Assembly: GCA_029215795.1 (NCBI GenBank)
Contig: JARDYH010000005.1
Coordinates: forward strand, 42,228,001-42,292,000
DNA from: Anniella stebbinsi
Lineage: Eukaryota; Chordata; Lepidosauria; Squamata; Anniellidae
DNA: 64,000 nucleotides
Direction: 5' to 3'
Shown piece by piece: positions 21,510-33,062 of this stretch. The notes beneath the pieces are model-generated. The model had not been told where the DNA came from, did no database searches, and worked only from the letters and a program-made list of their open reading frames with translations. Each line of letters begins with the position of its first letter. The stretch's first letter is position 1. The translations under genes and the position numbers were made by a program.

Positions 21510-24235
21510 GAACAGCGCAACAGGTGCTTTTAAATAAGAAACTGAAACCTCTTCTAACCCAATTTGCTAGTTCCCCATCAATACAGTTGTATCAGGAGAT
21601 GCAAAAAGTTAAATGCGAGTTAAATAATATTTTTTCTCAGCAGGCAGAATTTGCTTTAACTTATATGCGTCAGACATACTGGGAAAGTGGGGAACGACCT
21701 GGTAAAATTTTGGCACATCGTCTTAAACACCAAAAACATCAAAATGTTATTTCTGCCATTAAAGATGAGAATAAAACGATACATACTTCTCCTACAGATA
21801 TAAACCTACAATTTTTAAGAGTTTACACAGATCTGTATAGTAAGGGTAGGGAGTTATTGGAGCAGGATATGAATACTTTTTTTGCTCAGATTAATCTCCC
21901 TTGCTTAGATTCTTTGCAATTACAACATTTTATGGCTCCTATAAGACTTGAAGAGATCACAAAAGTAATTTTGAATATGAAAAATGGGAAATCCCCAAGC
22001 CCTGATGGGTTTCCAATTGAGTGGTACAAAGCCTTTTCTACTTTTCTAGCTCCAAAACTTCATCAACTTTACAAATATATATTTGAACAGGGTTTGCTTT
22101 CCCCAGCATTAAATGATGCTTACATTACAGTCATTCCTAAAGCTGGCAAAGACCATACCAATTGTGCTAACTACTGTTTACCTGATAGATTACAACAAGT
22201 TATTACAACTTTGGTCAGACCAGAACAGGTGGGATTTATTAAAAACAGCCAGGGGGGTGATAATTTGAGATTAGTTGTCAATTTGATAACTTTAAATAGA
22301 GAAAGAATTGACCAGGCGGCCATTGTCTCTTTGGATGCTGAGAAGGCCTTCGATAAAATTCATTGTAAGTTTATGCTTGCCACATTGAGTTATTTTGGAT
22401 TTCCATTAGATTTTAAAAAGTGAGTTAGAATGTTATATTCGACCCCAAGAGTAAGAGTCATGACCAATGGCTGGTTGTCGGATTTTTTCTTGCTTGGGTG
22501 AGGTACTAGGCAAGGATGTCCTCTCTCCCCACTGATATTTGATTTATGCTTGGAACCCCTGGCTTGTGCAATTAGACAGAGTTGTAGTATGCACGGGTTT
22601 GTGCATGCTGACTTAGAATTTAAAATTATTCTTTATGCTGATGATCTTTTATTGTTTATTTCTAAACTCCAGGCATCTATTCCTGCTTTGATGGCTCTGA
22701 TAAATATCTTCGGTGATCTGTCCAGTTACTCAATTAACTGGTCAAAGTCTGAATTGATGCCAGTTGGAGATAGTATATCTTCTAGTTTGTTGGCTTATGG
22801 ACAATTTCGATGGTGTCTTGATTTTATTACTTATCTGGGAATGCTTATTCCCAGAGATATATCTCAATTGATTTAAATGCATTTGAATAAGTTAATTGAG
22901 GAGATTGTATGTGATATAGACAGATGGGCACCATTGAAATTGAATTTGTGGGGTAAAGTCAACACAATGAAGATGAATATTGTACCTCAAATTCTCTACA
23001 TTATACGTGGGATTCCTTTACTTAAATCCGGCAAATATTTTCAACAACTTAATGCTTTGTTTTGTAAATTTTTCTGGGGTTCCTCCCCACCTCGAATATC
23101 TTTGAAACGCATGAAACTTCCAATTAAAGAAGGCGAGTTTGGATTTCCAGACCTCGCTTTGTATCATCGGGCCTATCTATTGACTTGTACTAAGTTTTGG
23201 TCTTCTCCAGTTTGCTTAGATATGCCACCCTGGCCAGTTTTGGAATCCTTATGGTTAGAACCGCTTCCTAAATGGATGGCACTAGGTTCTCGACATGTTA
23301 GATTAAATAATCCTCCTCCTATAATCTTGGCTGCTAGAGAGGTATGGTGTATAGTATCACGTCAATTGCAGTTTGACCCATTTTCTCATGCAAAATTGAC
23401 TTTATGGGGAAATCCAGATTTAAAAATTGGAAAAAAAATGTTTTTGTGGAGGACATGGACGGATAAGGAATTTTTTTACTTTGGATCAATTAGTAGGTTT
23501 AGATTATGAGTTTTTGCCATTTTCTGATTTGCATGTTAAATATAATTTACCTGCTATGGCTGAATGGCAATACTTACAATTGCAACACTTGCTGAAATCT
23601 AGGTTTGGGCCAGCTGCTTTTATGGCCTCAGAGCCTCCATTACTGTCACAAACACTTATAGCAGCTGAGCAGACACATCAACCCACAACCCATATATATA
23701 ACTATTTAGTAGCAGTAAATAAATATAATACTCATAGTGTAAGACAGGACTGGAATTGAGAATTGGAGTATCCTATTTTGCCCAATAAATGGGCTGTTGC
23801 TTTAGAGACTGTATCTGAATTTTCTATGGATCTTAGGCTATGTCTTATTCAGCAAAAATTCCTGTTCCGGGTCTACTGGACCCCACAACGCCTTTTCAGC
23901 AAGGGGCTATATAACTTATATAATCGTTGGAGCTGTAACGCACCTAATGCTTCTTTAATTCATATGTTTTGGCAATGCTCAGTAGTCTCTTCCTTTTGAA
24001 TCAATCTGAAGAACGTGCATGTTCTTCTAAACTACCTCTTGGAAACTAATACAGGGACAGCGCAAATGGATTTTCAGAACCCTTAAGACAGCTAAAAGAC
24101 TTATACTATCATATTGGAAGGATAAATGCTTGCCTCCCATAATGCAATGGATTGAGGACATAATAACCTTATCGACATTTGAACGGGTGATATACAGGCG
24201 CAACTTGCGGATTGATAAACATATGGCTATATAGT
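21510..24235 (+). pseudogene. L1 ORF2 reverse transcriptase and C-terminus, degenerate
   Basis: The sense piece starts in the pre-RT linker (LLNKKLKPLLTQF). It has GKSPSPDGFPIEWYK, AYITVIPKAGKDHTNCANY, EQVGFIKNSQGGDNLRLVVN and SLDAEKAFDK, followed by GTRQGCPLSPLIFDL and the catalytic YADD box at 22634-22645. These are RT blocks in the order expected for the L1 clade. About 15 residues are missing after NY, where the PISLLN block should be. In-frame stops lie at 22421, 22499 and 22874. A frameshift occurs near 23430-23500, and further stops lie at 23757 and 23997. The last recognisable block is RLILSYWKDKCLPPIMQWIE, ending about 24233. The same C-terminal block is found antisense at 36500-37001, so the family is represented twice. 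Confidence 0.92.
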
Positions 24236-24380
24236 CTATTTTTTAAAATGTATGTATAATTTTCTCTTTTTTAACATTTGATGAAAAATGATGTCATTGT
24301 TGTATTTGTAATGTGTTTTTCCCTTCTTTTTCATGATCTGTATTTTGTTCTTTATTCACAATAAAGAAAAAGGGGGGGAA

Positions 24381-24396
24381 AGGATTTGGGAAAGCA
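24381..24396. repeat. L1 target-site duplication, right copy
   Basis: Exact 16-base match to 20732-20747. It directly follows the A/G-rich L1 3' tail. Confidence 0.95.
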
Positions 24397-24604
24397 AAAC
24401 ACCAAACCAAGCTGGTTTGTTTCACCTTGAGCATAGCAGCCAGTTCAATTAGGATCCTTTAAAAAATGTAAAGACTAGATCTTGAATCAAAAATAACTAC
24501 AGGACAGCAGTCAGCCCTACCGAATTAAAACTGAAGTGGGGGGAGGCAATTCCAAAGTAAACAGGTTAGTGATAATGTACTACCAATATTGATACTGTAT
24601 TATC

Positions 24605-24706
24605 AAATGTGAACATGTAGTTTGAGTACCTAGCTATTAGGCAGTATAGAAATGTAATTAATTACATTAATTAATTAATTAATTACATTAATTAATTAAT
24701 TAATAA
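24605..24706 (+). repeat. L2 tail remnant with (ATTA)n expansion
   Basis: CTAGCTATTAGGCAGTATAG AAATGTAAT is a decayed L2 3' module. The (TTAA/ATTA)n array that follows replaces the usual TAAA tail and forms two repeated ATTAATTA blocks. Confidence 0.6.
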
Positions 24707-24862
24707 AGTTAGCAGATCATTTATCAGTTAGATGCTTCTAAGTTTGAAACAAACTCAGGGCACATAAGTATGAGAGTCTTTGAACATTATTGAATCTTCC
24801 TTGCACTGTCAAGATCCATCCCCCTTACTTCTCTTTCTCTGCCTCTTTCTTGATGGTCGTAG

Positions 24863-25354
24863 GGCTCATCTACACCTAAGGGTGGAGCAGGAGGGAGGGG
24901 GAGGATTGCGGACTTTCCTGCTTCCATGATCGTCCCAGGAGGAAAGAGGAACATCACGGGCACTTTTTTTTTTAACCGAAGAGGGTCCGGTTGCGCAATT
25001 GCGATATTTCAAAAAAGTTATTATAAAAAAAAATCCCCAGTGATATTGGACCCCAACTCCCCCATCATTGCAAGGATGGCAAAAATGCTGCCCCCTCCCC
25101 TGAAGGGGGGCTTCATACCCAGCCCCACTACTCGTGGGGAAGAAGGGATGACCTGAGAGTGTCGGCCACACTGGCCGCACTCCTTGGGATGGTCCTGGGA
25201 CTGCGGGGGGAAAAATCAGGAATTCTAGGTCCCAGATATCCTGGGGAGAGTCCCTGGTCATCCCTGGTTGCCCCCAGGATCCCCTGTCCATCATTTAGAT
25301 GCACAGGGATGAACTCAAGACAACCCCGGGAAAAAAGGATGGTGTAGACATGGC
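24863..25354. mobile_element. Long MITE (GGCTCATCTACAC ends)
   Basis: The ends GGCTCATCTACAC and GTGTAGACATGGC are flanked by CGTAG and CTTAG (4 of 5). It is the reverse-orientation sister of 12890-13384, sharing the ACTCGTGGGG/AGTAGTGGGG and ACAACCCCGGG blocks. Its open frames are not supported as genes. Confidence 0.8.
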
Positions 25355-25439
25355 CTTAGTCATAGTGGTCCTCCTGGCCAATGAAGAAGTCATTGTCCTA
25401 CCTGCTGTGATTGATGTCTGAGGGACAAACTACATATGA

Positions 25440-25895
25440 CATTTATACACACCCTGCAGCTACATCTGTGTTGTTTCTTTAACTAATTACAGCCACAGGG
25501 AGCATTTTTATCAAGTCTGCGGCACAATGCTTTCTTCTTTAGATGCCTCCCTGATTTCATTCTCCATCTCAAGATCACACTGAATGTTTTGGCCAGGGAG
25601 GAGGCAATAGCATGAAGGCAGTACTAAATGCCTTTTCGGGCTTGACATTGTCCCCATTGTGATTCTATGGAGGAGACTTCCCTCTTTGAGATTCTTGTTT
25701 GTTTGACGCTATGCCCTCCTTGATGTACAGAGAAAAACACTTTCAGTAGACTCTTCTTGGCCCTTCTTGTAGTGAGAATCCAGAGATGATCATATTTCAC
25801 TGGTTCTCTCCATTCAACCAGGTTTCCATTATGCCCAATATAGTGATGTCCTCCTTAAACACCAAACATTCCAGTTCTCCCATTGTGGAGGTATT
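25440..25895 (-). pseudogene. CR1-type LINE endonuclease fragment
   Basis: The antisense frame at about 25890-25800 reads GELECLVFKEDITILGIMET and WLNGEN. This is the ITETW-like endonuclease motif of CR1-superfamily LINEs. After frame changes, LYIKEGIASNKQES follows, corresponding to the ALYIKEG block of the same domain. Stops and shifts break the frame. The flanking DNA does not continue into RT, so this is an isolated endonuclease piece. The call rests on two motifs in the right order. Confidence 0.65.
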
Positions 25896-26033
25896 TGGCG
25901 TCAGCATAGGTATGCTAACCTTCACTGTACAAAGTGCCCCCATTTACACATGCACAAGAACTCACAGGTGTGCTCATGTACCTGATGAACCTAGAAATAT
26001 AGGGATCTTGTACAGAGACATGGTATACACATA

Positions 26034-26165
26034 GGTCGTGTTCAGACAACACACAAAGCCATGGTTAGCCCACTAACCCTTTTGCAGTAAATGTTTAGTG
26101 AGCATGCTTAAATTTGCATTATATAGCCACCATGGCTAGGAATGGTTCACACAACATGTTAAGTT
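26034..26165. repeat. Palindromic repeat fragment (GTTCAGACAACAC type)
   Basis: GTGTTCAGACAACACAC, CCATGGTTAGCCCACTAACC, and later CACCATGGCTAGGAATGGTT match parts of the more complete copy at 52803-53015. The right terminal repeat is missing. Confidence 0.6.
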
Positions 26166-26344
26166 ATGCCCCCCCCCAACACTCAACCCTCTACAGGCCA
26201 GATTGTGTGGGTGGGTGGGGCCAAATACCTTGACATTAAGGGGCAGGCCACACCCCCTAGTACCATTTTCTCCCCAGCAGAGGTACCAGCTGGAGGAGCA
26301 GTCATCCAGCCGGCATGTTGGTTGGGATGACTTTGCCTCAGATG

Positions 26345-26690
26345 TGCCAATCAGCAAAACTCAAGTTCACCAAAGTACTCCAAATTCCATCTCGAAGACC
26401 ATTCTGACTCAAGTCCATATCAGATTGCAACTGTTCTTCTTTTCTTTTCTCATGAAGTCCATGTGCATTTTCATGTGTATGTTTCCCAATGTATGTATCA
26501 GTTGTGAGCATCTTTGAAATGTACACACTCTTCTCCCATTAATTAAAGAGTATTTGCGTGCATTTTGTAAATGCAGACATGCTGTTGAACACATATTTTC
26601 ATCCAAGTTTGTGTTTGTTCCAGAAGGTGCGAACAGGGTAAAATCCTGATCAAAAACGAACTGTAGCAAATTCTGCATAACTTCTGTACT
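26345..26690 (-). mobile_element. hAT-type non-autonomous element, reverse orientation
   Basis: Reverse-oriented relative of 59720-60145. It shares CAAAACTCAAGTTCACC, CTCAAGTCCATATCAG, the ATGTGCATTTTC blocks, and GATCAAAAACGAACTG near the right end. The terminal TAGGGATG has decayed. Confidence 0.65.
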
Positions 26691-26699
26691 TGCCCCACA

Positions 26700-27088
26700 C
26701 ATCCCTCCATTGGGGTAGATGCAGGGCAGACAAAGCTACTGTGGAAAGGAATCCCTACTTCTCTCTCCAATCACTGACCAGAGGTACGAGTAAGAATTTC
26801 CCTACATGCCATTCCCCCTCCAGTTGGGATGGGGAGATGCATGCTAAAGAGAATCCCCACTGGGGACTCCCCTCATTGCTAGCCTTCATGGGAAGCTGGA
26901 GGTTGGGGAGTGGGCAAGGCCTCACTTGAGGCCCCTCAAGACAGATGCCTGAGCTGGCAGGCCAAATTAGCCTGCAACCTGAGGTTCTCCATCCCTGCTT
27001 TACACAGTGCTTTGACAAAACAGAAATTTGCTCAGGAAAAAGGGGAACATAAAGGTGTTTAAAAAACAACAACAACCATAAAGCTTGT
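26700..27088. other. Unique sequence, nothing recognised
   Basis: No recognised feature. Confidence 0.35.
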
Positions 27089-27089
27089 G

Positions 27090-27297
27090 TGTAATAAATG
27101 GCTACTAATCCTGATGGCTATGTGCTGCTCTAGTTGCAGTGGCAGTAAGCCTATATATACCAGTTGCTGGGAAACATGGTTGGAGGAGAGCTATTGCACT
27201 CATGTCCTGCTTGTGGGTTTTCTGTGGGCAGCTGGTTGGCTACTGTATGAACAGAACGCTGGACAAGATGGACCTTTGGCTCTTCTTATGTTCTTAA
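27090..27297 (+). mobile_element. CR1-type LINE 3' end
   Basis: AATGGCTACTAATCCTGATG, CCAGTTGCTGGGAAACATGG, GAACAGAACGCTGGACAAG and TCTTATGTTCTTA are the CR1 3' untranslated blocks also present at 15600-15822. It is heavily 5' truncated. Confidence 0.85.
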
Positions 27298-27442
27298 AGT
27301 TTCCTGGGAAGAGATCCACATGATACAGCCCCAGCTAAGGGAGGGTGAAAGAATTTAAGGGGAGGGGAGGGAAAAAGAGATCAGAACCTGGAAAGAATCT
27401 CTGTGTGTCTGTCTGCTTGTTTGTCTACCCACTCCTTAGCTA

Positions 27443-27511
27443 AATAATAATAATAATAATAATAATAATCATAATCATAATCATAATCAATCATAATAAT
27501 AACAACAATAA
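27443..27511. repeat. (AAT)n/(ATC)n microsatellite
   Basis: A pure AAT run passes into ATAATC units and then mixed AAT/AAC units. Confidence 0.9.
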
Positions 27512-28231
27512 TATTCTCCCAGACCATTACAGGCAGCAGCAATTCTGATGATGTATCACTAATGGCTTGTTGCTTTAATGTATCATTGAAGCCCCATTGC
27601 CCCAACGACATGTTACTGTCATACATCATCACAGCAGCATCCAGCAGGAGCAGGAGTCCTGGAAAACCAAACAGACACACCATAAATTTTCATGCATCTT
27701 CCTCCTCCATCTTCTGCCTTGTGACCATTTGCTTTTCCATGAAAAATTGAAGCCCTAGAAAGTATTGCCTGAAGAAAGCACTTGTGCTTTCATAAGACCT
27801 ACAAATAATAAAAGTTTATAATGCAGTTTTTTTTTCAAAAAAGAGTCTATTGATATTTAGTATAACAAAATTGGCAGGAATCTAAGATGGATGCTAAGTG
27901 TTGTGAAGGGAGGGAATAGAGCTAAATAATATTCAAGGATAATGAGTCTAAATATGAACCACATATTTGATATTGATAAAGTGTACAGGCATGCCCCCCC
28001 CCCCACCAGCCATGAAATAGATGTTTGGGACAAAAGACAATTAAAAATATGTATTAAAATGTAATAAAATTCTTGTCTTGTAAACTACTCCTGAGTCCTG
28101 GATATTTTCACAAAATACGCCATTGGCACAAACCAGTTGGTGCCCTTTGCATGTCAATACACTTTCACAACCCTCACGCAGGAGAAAGCCAATGGGACTA
28201 GTTGGTAGGGAAAGAAGGAAGCAGCAAGAGA
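27512..28231. other. Unique sequence with a C-run
   Basis: A C-run lies near 27995. AATAAAATTCTTGTCTTGTA near 28064 has an LTR-like look, but no TG...CA boundary was found. Nothing called. Confidence 0.3.
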
Positions 28232-28236
28232 CTGGG

Positions 28237-28383
28237 ACCAGATCGACACCAAGAAGGATATGGGCCGCAACCGTTGTCAGGGCACTTCAATACTGCTATA
28301 AAGCAGAAGTGTGGCTCCTGCCTTTTATATATCACTTTCATACCACTTTCATACCGCTATATCCTGCTTGGTGTAGATCTGGC
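28237..28383. mobile_element. Inverted-repeat MITE (ACCAGATCGACAC ends)
   Basis: The ends ACCAGATCGACAC and GTGTAGATCTGGC are flanked on both sides by CTGGG, an exact duplication. The interior matches 3913-4133 (TGCCTTTTATAT, TTTCATACC), but the left arm is shortened by a deletion. Confidence 0.85.
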
Positions 28384-28388
28384 CTGGG

Positions 28389-29140
28389 TAATCCCCTATA
28401 CCTGTGAAATACTTAATTTGTCAACACATCTGGATCACCCAAAACTGCCCATTCTTGAGTGACACTTGGGAAATCCCTATGTTTTGCAATTAGACTGTAA
28501 AATAAAGAGGTAGACTCAAAATTAAGAGTTTTAAATCAGGGCCACAACTTTATTGATTCCATGTAGAGTAGACCTGCAATGGTGGAAACTGTGTGGTAGA
28601 GCATTCATTACCCAGCTGTAACCCCAAGGACAGAGTCATATCTGTCCCCACCCTCTGGCCACGCTGTCAGGTGTTGATAGAGGCCCATCCCCTTGAAACT
28701 TATGACTCAATTCAAGCCCCAAAGGGGGTGCTTTCCCTGCCCTAAGACTCACAACCTTCCATAGCAAGTCCTGCAAATCCCCCTTCACCTTTAAGTCATT
28801 TCTGAATTCTCATTCCTAACTATCCTACCCACACTGCCCACTCTTGTTTTGATCAATCTTTATCTGTTCCCTGGCACCACCCACCATATACAAATTGCCT
28901 CCCCCCACAATATGGAGTAGGAAAAAATGCAAGCTCCCTTCTCCAATCTAGAGACTCAGAAAAAAAATCCTACTTGGCCCATATGTGACCACCACTGCAG
29001 ACACCATGTGTGTATATGTGCTGGTGAAACAGTAAGTGTGAGGAGAACTGGAGAGAGCTGGCTAATATAGCTGCCCAAACCCTGTCCACCTGATGCCAAT
29101 GTTAGGTCATAGCATTGTGGCCCTCATTATAGGACTGAGA
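28389..29140. other. Unique sequence, nothing recognised
   Basis: No recognised feature. Confidence 0.35.
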
Positions 29141-29145
29141 TTATG

Positions 29146-29630
29146 GCCCTTTCCACACCAGGCAAAATGTCTGGGATGGACCCCAGCTGCTCCCTGTGAG
29201 TCCGCATGATCCACGGGAGTAGTGGGGCTGGGGTGGGGGCAGGCATAGGATTTTTCCGGGGACCGTGGAAGAATGTGGCTGGCTGCCCCGGTGCAGCTGC
29301 AGTTACTCACAAGTAAGCGCGGCTGCACCGATGGCCATGGAGCTGCACTGCGTGACTCCGAGGCCATCAGGAGATGGGGGAAGCGAAATCGCCATCCCCA
29401 GGATGCCGGGGGAGGGGGCCAATCGAGCGCCACTTTTTAAAAAAAACTTACTTGTTCGCTGGAGCGCAGGAGTGCTCTTCCTCAATGAAAAAAACCAAAA
29501 TGGTGGGTGTGACATCAGATGACCCGGGACGTCGCACCCATGATGTAGACTGAGTGTGCCAATCCTGGAAGTGGCTACTTCTGGGATCGCTCATGCTGGG
29601 CCTGCTACACCTCTGTGGTGTAGAAAGAGC
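29146..29630. mobile_element. Long MITE (GCCCTTTCCACAC ends)
   Basis: The ends GCCCTTTCCACAC and GTGTAGAAAGAGC are flanked by TTATG and CTAAG (3 of 5). It is the reverse-orientation sister of 52015-52592, with shared blocks GGCCATGGAGCTGCACTGCG and GGAGTGCTCTTCCT. Its moderate GC content and several CpGs come from the transposon. Confidence 0.75.
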
Positions 29631-29635
29631 CTAAG

Positions 29636-30880
29636 TCGTTAGTGAGAGGACCAAATCAGCCCTAATCAGTTGCTGTTTTCCCCTCATTATTGCTATTGTA
29701 TGAGGGGAAGATGGGAGTCCACTCTCTGGATCTTTCCCCTACCTTTCATCCCCAACATCATGTTCATTGCCCTCCACAAGTTGGAGGGCTGAATGTCTGA
29801 AAAGGGGAGTCTGCTGTATGCATGGCGGCTCCCCACACATTTTTGAACTCTGGAAGATCTTTTGAAGGAAGTGAGTGAATAGGCTCCCCACACAATGTAA
29901 ACCATGTGAAGGAAAGAAATGAATCGGGCAGTGGAATAATGCAGATGATTCCCAAGGTCCCGAGGGTTTCTGGTGTCTTAAATTGTTTTCAAATGAGGAG
30001 CGGTGTTTGCTCTAACATCAGCCAGGAATAATAATAATGTGTTTCCCAGAGTTAAGAATCTGTGTTCTGCTGTTTGCTGAAAATATTTTTGGAAGATCAT
30101 ATAACATTCAGAAAGGAACATTGTATTTACTGTCCACACACTGCTGCATTTGTCTAATAGTTTGGGATTAAAGCACCCCTTACTTAACCTAGTAGTGCAG
30201 TAGAATGGAGCAGGAAAAGATCACGTCTTATGTTGTCAGGGCACACAGAGTGCTTTCAATCTTTCAGGTGATTAATCCCAAATCACTAGACCACCTGGGA
30301 GACATTTAGGATAAGGGGAAAAAAGGATCTCTTTTTTATAACATACTGAATGGGCCAAACAGTATGTTCTTATGGGTTTGGTTGCCTCAGCAAAGCAGTG
30401 CTTAGGAAGGATTAATCAGAGCACAAAAATGTTGGATTATATTAAAAAAAAAATGTTCAGTGAGGTGTCCAAGCTACCATGTTCTGTGAGGACTACGTTG
30501 AGCTATTTTCTAATCACGTAGCTGTTTTTTTTCCTCTGTCCACATGAAGCATTGAGTTGGTGGGTTTGGATCTGACTTCCCTTTCTCTGTCAGTGACAAA
30601 CCTTTTGATTATTGGCACTTCAGAACTAGAAGAAAAGCTAGAGTTGGGAAGGGGCATGGCCAGGCAATGTGGTTTCTGGACAAAGAACAGACAACGGGGC
30701 CTAACACCTCTGCGCAAACATGTGTAAGTGGGTTTTGAAGGAAAGTGAGTTTTCTTCAGAGGTGGACTGTCTGCACATCTGTGCTGTATCCCTGGTTAGG
30801 AGAGTGCAAAAATTGGCCTAACACACTTGACCCACCAGGAATCATTATGCATAGTTCCCTCAGGCTTTGACATCCCTTTG
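29636..30880. other. Repeat-poor sequence; 30000-30480 a weak non-coding conservation candidate
   Basis: No transposon was recognised. The sequence around 30040-30300 is free of simple repeats and has TTAATCCC and TAATAG homeodomain-like cores. This is only suggestive. Confidence 0.3.
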
Positions 30881-30884
30881 GAAC

Positions 30885-31495
30885 AGAAATCAATGTCGTT
30901 GGACCTCTATTCCAGCAGGTCCAAAATAGGGCAACAAGATTGTTAATGGGAACTGGCCAATGTGAACATATCATCTTGGTACTTTTCCATTTGCTCTGGC
31001 TGCCAGTCAATTTCTGGGCCTGATTCAAAATGCTGGTATCCCTGAACAATTTGGGGCCAGGTTAAATGAAGGATCGTTTCCTCCCAAATACATCTGCCTA
31101 AACCCTAAGATTATCTTCAGCAGTCCTTCTCGGAGAGCCCCCAGCAAAGATGACTACTAAGAAGAGGGCCATTTCTGCTGTGGCACCCCAGTTGTGGAAT
31201 GAACTGTCCAGAGATGCTCATCTGGCACCTACATTGTGCTCTGTTTTGGCATGAGGTGAAGACCTTTCTATTTTCCCAAGTATTTTCATTTTTCAGTTTC
31301 TGTTTAAATCTGGTACTATATTTTAAATCTTCACACTGCTAGCATCTGTTTGGTTATTATTTTAATGCGTTATACTGTAGTTTATTTTTAAAACTTTTAT
31401 ATTGTATTTTATTATCTTGTATTTTATGGTTTTAATCGTTGTGAACCACCCAGAGAGCTTCGGTAATTGGATGGTATAGAAATGTAATAAATACA
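30885..31495 (+). mobile_element. L2-type LINE, ORF2 C-terminus and 3' end
   Basis: One frame reads FQQVQNRATRLLMGTGQCEH then LLWLPVNFWA, the L2 motif Q-VQN-AARL...LHWLPV. It is followed by the region encoding an LWNELSRDAHLAP-like block and then the tail TTGTGAACCACCCAGAGAGC TTCGG / GTATAGAAATGTAATAAATA. Stops interrupt the frame. The copy is truncated and dead. Confidence 0.85.
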
Positions 31496-31523
31496 TAAAT
31501 AACATATAAATGGCATGTGTGGG

Positions 31524-31793
31524 CAGGGCTGGCCCTAGCATTAGGCAGAGGGAGGCAACTCCCACATGCAGCAGATGGAAATGTAGTGGGAGCCACCAGG
31601 CTATTCATCCTGGCTATTCTCCTCTGTTGGGGGACAGAACGGGGGGGGGGGGGAGGTGTCACAACACTTGCTCTCAGGTACAGTAGAGGACAATGACATT
31701 GAAGTAAAATTCAACTGCCAGTCCAGTTTGCTTCTATATGTGGAATGAGGGGGGCACCACCGTTGCCTCAGGCAGTAACTTGGGCTGGCCCTG
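31524..31793. mobile_element. Palindromic element (CAGGGCTGGCCC ends)
   Basis: The left CAGGGCTGGCCCTAGCATTA and right TTGGGCTGGCCCTG are imperfect inverted ends. They are followed by AGGCAACT and its counterpart GTTGCCTCAGG. A CAG...CTG terminus suggests hAT. The target duplication was not resolved. It contains a G-run at about 31639-31651. Confidence 0.5.
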
Positions 31794-33000
31794 CATATGC
31801 CCCTCTTGGGATGGGTGAATCTTAAGCCAGACTTCACCATCTCAACTGAAGAGAAAACAAACCTGGTCTGGATTCTTCAGAGGAAGGACAAATGATCAAA
31901 TAATTCCTTGGGGGGTAGGAATCACCAGTCATTTTATAGTGAGTGCCATCCCCTTCTTTCTTCATTCCTAAGGGTATTTTGTGTGTATGCTGCCACCACA
32001 TATGGCAGTACAAGCAAAAGTATTGGCAGCATGACCACCATTTGTAGGCTTTCCAATGCTAGGGACCTAGCATCATTTCAGGGCATGGTGTGTGTTGGTG
32101 TGTGTAGTGGGCATGGGTGAAGGGGCAGCTGATGCAAATGAGGATGGAAAGTATTTACAGCAAATTCTGCAAAGTGGCTCTCTAAGGGGGCTGGCAGTGA
32201 GAAACAGAACAATCTCAGATTTTTTCTCATAAAAAATGTCTTCTGAGAAATTTTTATGCAGCTCTACTTTGGAATCTCATCTGGGGAAGTTCACATTTCT
32301 ACACCAGAGAAGTGGTGTTGCATTATTAACGTAAAGAGGGATGAAATTCTGGTGTCTGCTCAGGTTTAATGCTGGAAGTGGGTTGCTCTACCTTCTACGG
32401 GGAGTTATTGTTCAACATATCTTCCAATAATAGGTTTGATGTGGGCTTTCTCTTTCCTAGTTCCTCATAAGGAGATGACAGATTATTTCTTGAAGACATG
32501 AGCTTGGATTTTCTAAAATCATATTTTCAGCATTTAGAAAGTACCCTCATACAATCCCTAAATAATTTAATGAAAAGATCACAGAGTGTCAAATTCAGAA
32601 GACAAACCTTACTTATTCTAAAGTTATTTTTTTCTCATGACACATATTGTTAGACTTATTATGTTGTCAGCACTGATTGATGCAATTTTGAAATACATGA
32701 AATGAGGCAGATATAATAAATCACTGGATGAATTGTCATATTTCACAGCAAGATAGTGGTTGTAGTGAGTTCAAGTCAAGGTTACAACTTGCCTCCTTGC
32801 CCATGCGAGCTGATTGGAATTAAGCCCAGGTGAACCAGATAGGTGCGAAAGCAGAGCTGAGTGATAAGTAGAAGGATTAGTTTCAGATATATAAGCACCA
32901 AATAACGCTGAGGAAGTGAGACAGAAGGAGGAAGACAGAAAAGGCAAGCAAGACAGGAGATATACCACTGACAGCCTTGAGAAAGAATGACTGGGGGTTC
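31794..33000. other. Unique sequence, nothing recognised
   Basis: No recognised feature. Confidence 0.35.
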
Positions 33001-33062
33001 AATCCATACGTACAGTAGACCCATTGAAATCAATGGGAGTTAAGCTAGCCATGCTACTATGG
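33001..33062. repeat. Short palindromic repeat fragment
   Basis: CAGTAGACCCATTGAAATCA ATGGGAGTTAAGCTAG is a half unit of the repeat at 732-843. Confidence 0.55.

Larger units (their letters stand above)
20748..24380 (+). mobile_element. L1-clade LINE with inverted 5' segment
   Basis: One retrotransposition event, bounded by an exact 16-bp target duplication. The left piece (20748 to about 21509) is L1 sequence in antisense: ORF2 N-terminal coding plus the region upstream of ORF2. The right piece (about 21510-24380) is L1 in sense: the rest of ORF2 and a short 3' end with AATAAAG and an A/G-rich tail. The antisense piece ends in coding sequence immediately upstream of where the sense piece starts. 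That is the arrangement expected from twin priming. Many stops show the copy is old. Confidence 0.9.

Noticed and set aside
28060..28120. Possible LTR end (AATAAAATTCTTGTCTTG)
   Set aside because: No TG start, CA end or flanking duplication could be found.
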